Source: Phaeodactylibacter sp. (GTDB lineage: Bacteria > Bacteroidota > Bacteroidia > Chitinophagales > Saprospiraceae). Taken from it: DNA of 39,263 bases. Positions 39,164 to 39,263 of the stretch are shown here, piece after piece. Under the pieces are notes generated by a model, which worked only from the letters and a program-made list of their open reading frames with translations, did no database searches and had not been told where the DNA came from. The DNA lies in assembly GCA_024103175.1 (NCBI GenBank), contig JAGFJE010000688.1, positions 1 through 39,263 on the forward strand, in the 5' to 3' direction. A program made the translations under genes and the position numbers. Within the stretch, counting starts at the first letter, position 1. Every line of letters begins with the position of its first letter.

Positions 39164-39263
39164 CTACGTTGTGGATACCGCCTCAAAGGGAAGGCGGAAA
39201 GGGGGATAGCTTTCAGGGCCATCCATATTCACGGGATAACTGATGTCAAAAAGCCAATGCGTT
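39164..39263 (-). CDS. C-terminal tail of a gene entering from the right edge
   Basis: Minus-strand frame ending in TAG (39164-39166); 32 residues are visible (THWLFDISYPVNM, DGPESYPPFRLPFEAVSTT). The composition is protein-like and it is followed at once by a terminator in the same direction. It is too short to name. Confidence 0.55.
   Translation of the reverse strand, partial: THWLFDISYPVNMDGPESYPPFRLPFEAVSTT

Noticed and set aside
39124..39175. A third copy of the small-RNA unit, because TTTTCTCATACTACGTT resembles the shared 5' box
   Set aside because: On the plus strand the hairpin lies before, not after, the box, and two bases of the box core differ. The position suits a minus-strand terminator instead; only its complementarity to the box is kept as a lead.

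Overview
The window looks like a chromosomal segment of a Bacteroidota bacterium, most likely a marine Saprospiria/Lewinella-like lineage (this placement is inference). The evidence is the gene families (LytTR regulators with LytS-type kinases, DUF6090-like and DUF2071 proteins, a metal-type KdsA, a ComEC without nuclease domain, Cys-type lipoproteins) together with several matches to the Bacteroidota promoter -7 box TAnnTTTG. Coding DNA is GC-rich and genes are dense. I see no rRNA, tRNA, CRISPR array, phage or transposase gene.

Layout. 1-822 (minus): a truncated secreted protein and a lipoprotein-like gene. 965-5783 (minus): a four-gene MacAB/LolCDE-like export operon (ATPase, two paralogous permeases, membrane-fusion protein). 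6093-7679: a lipoprotein, and an AraR/NrtR-type Nudix-fold regulator with a near-perfect palindromic operator upstream. 8067-11470 (plus): ComEC and a four-HhH ComEA-like protein, a DNA-uptake pair. 11536-13809: a membrane metallophosphoesterase and an outer-membrane barrel. 13950-17971 (plus): kdsA, two paralogous secreted proteins, and an FAD dehydrogenase. 18280-19523: DoxX and a 6TM potassium channel with a C-terminal zinc ribbon. 19524-20334: non-coding and rich in inverted repeats, including a 183-bp imperfect palindrome. 20335-23879: a signalling cluster (LytTR regulator, 47-residue double-glycine peptide, soluble TPR histidine kinase, two tandem small-RNA candidates). 23970-26845 (minus): pbpC and a coupled secreted protein. 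26907-29868 (minus): DUF2071 protein, small membrane protein, cystathionine gamma-synthase/lyase, HU. 30063-33947: a small lipoprotein, an RsuA/RluB pseudouridine synthase, and dnaB interrupted at Walker A by a 370-residue homing intein. 34258-38400: a DUF6090-like protein, a second LytTR regulator, and a hybrid kinase with receiver and HPt. The right end is non-coding apart from the tail of a minus-strand gene.

The most interesting part is 20.0-23.9 kb. A small peptide with a Gly-Gly leader lies between a LytTR regulator and a cytoplasmic TPR kinase, separated from the kinase start by a strong terminator. Two short transcription units follow, each with a -7-like box, the same roughly 19-nt 5' box, and its own unrelated terminator hairpin. 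This looks like an uncharacterised peptide/RNA signalling module.

A second genome-wide theme is short 7-8-nt tandem repeats placed exactly at gene boundaries. They are purine- or G/T-rich in the sense direction at 3' ends and C/A- or C/T-rich at 5' ends, and three genes use the repeat itself for their stop codon. Palindromic C-rich repeats also occur, one of them inserted in frame inside the intein.
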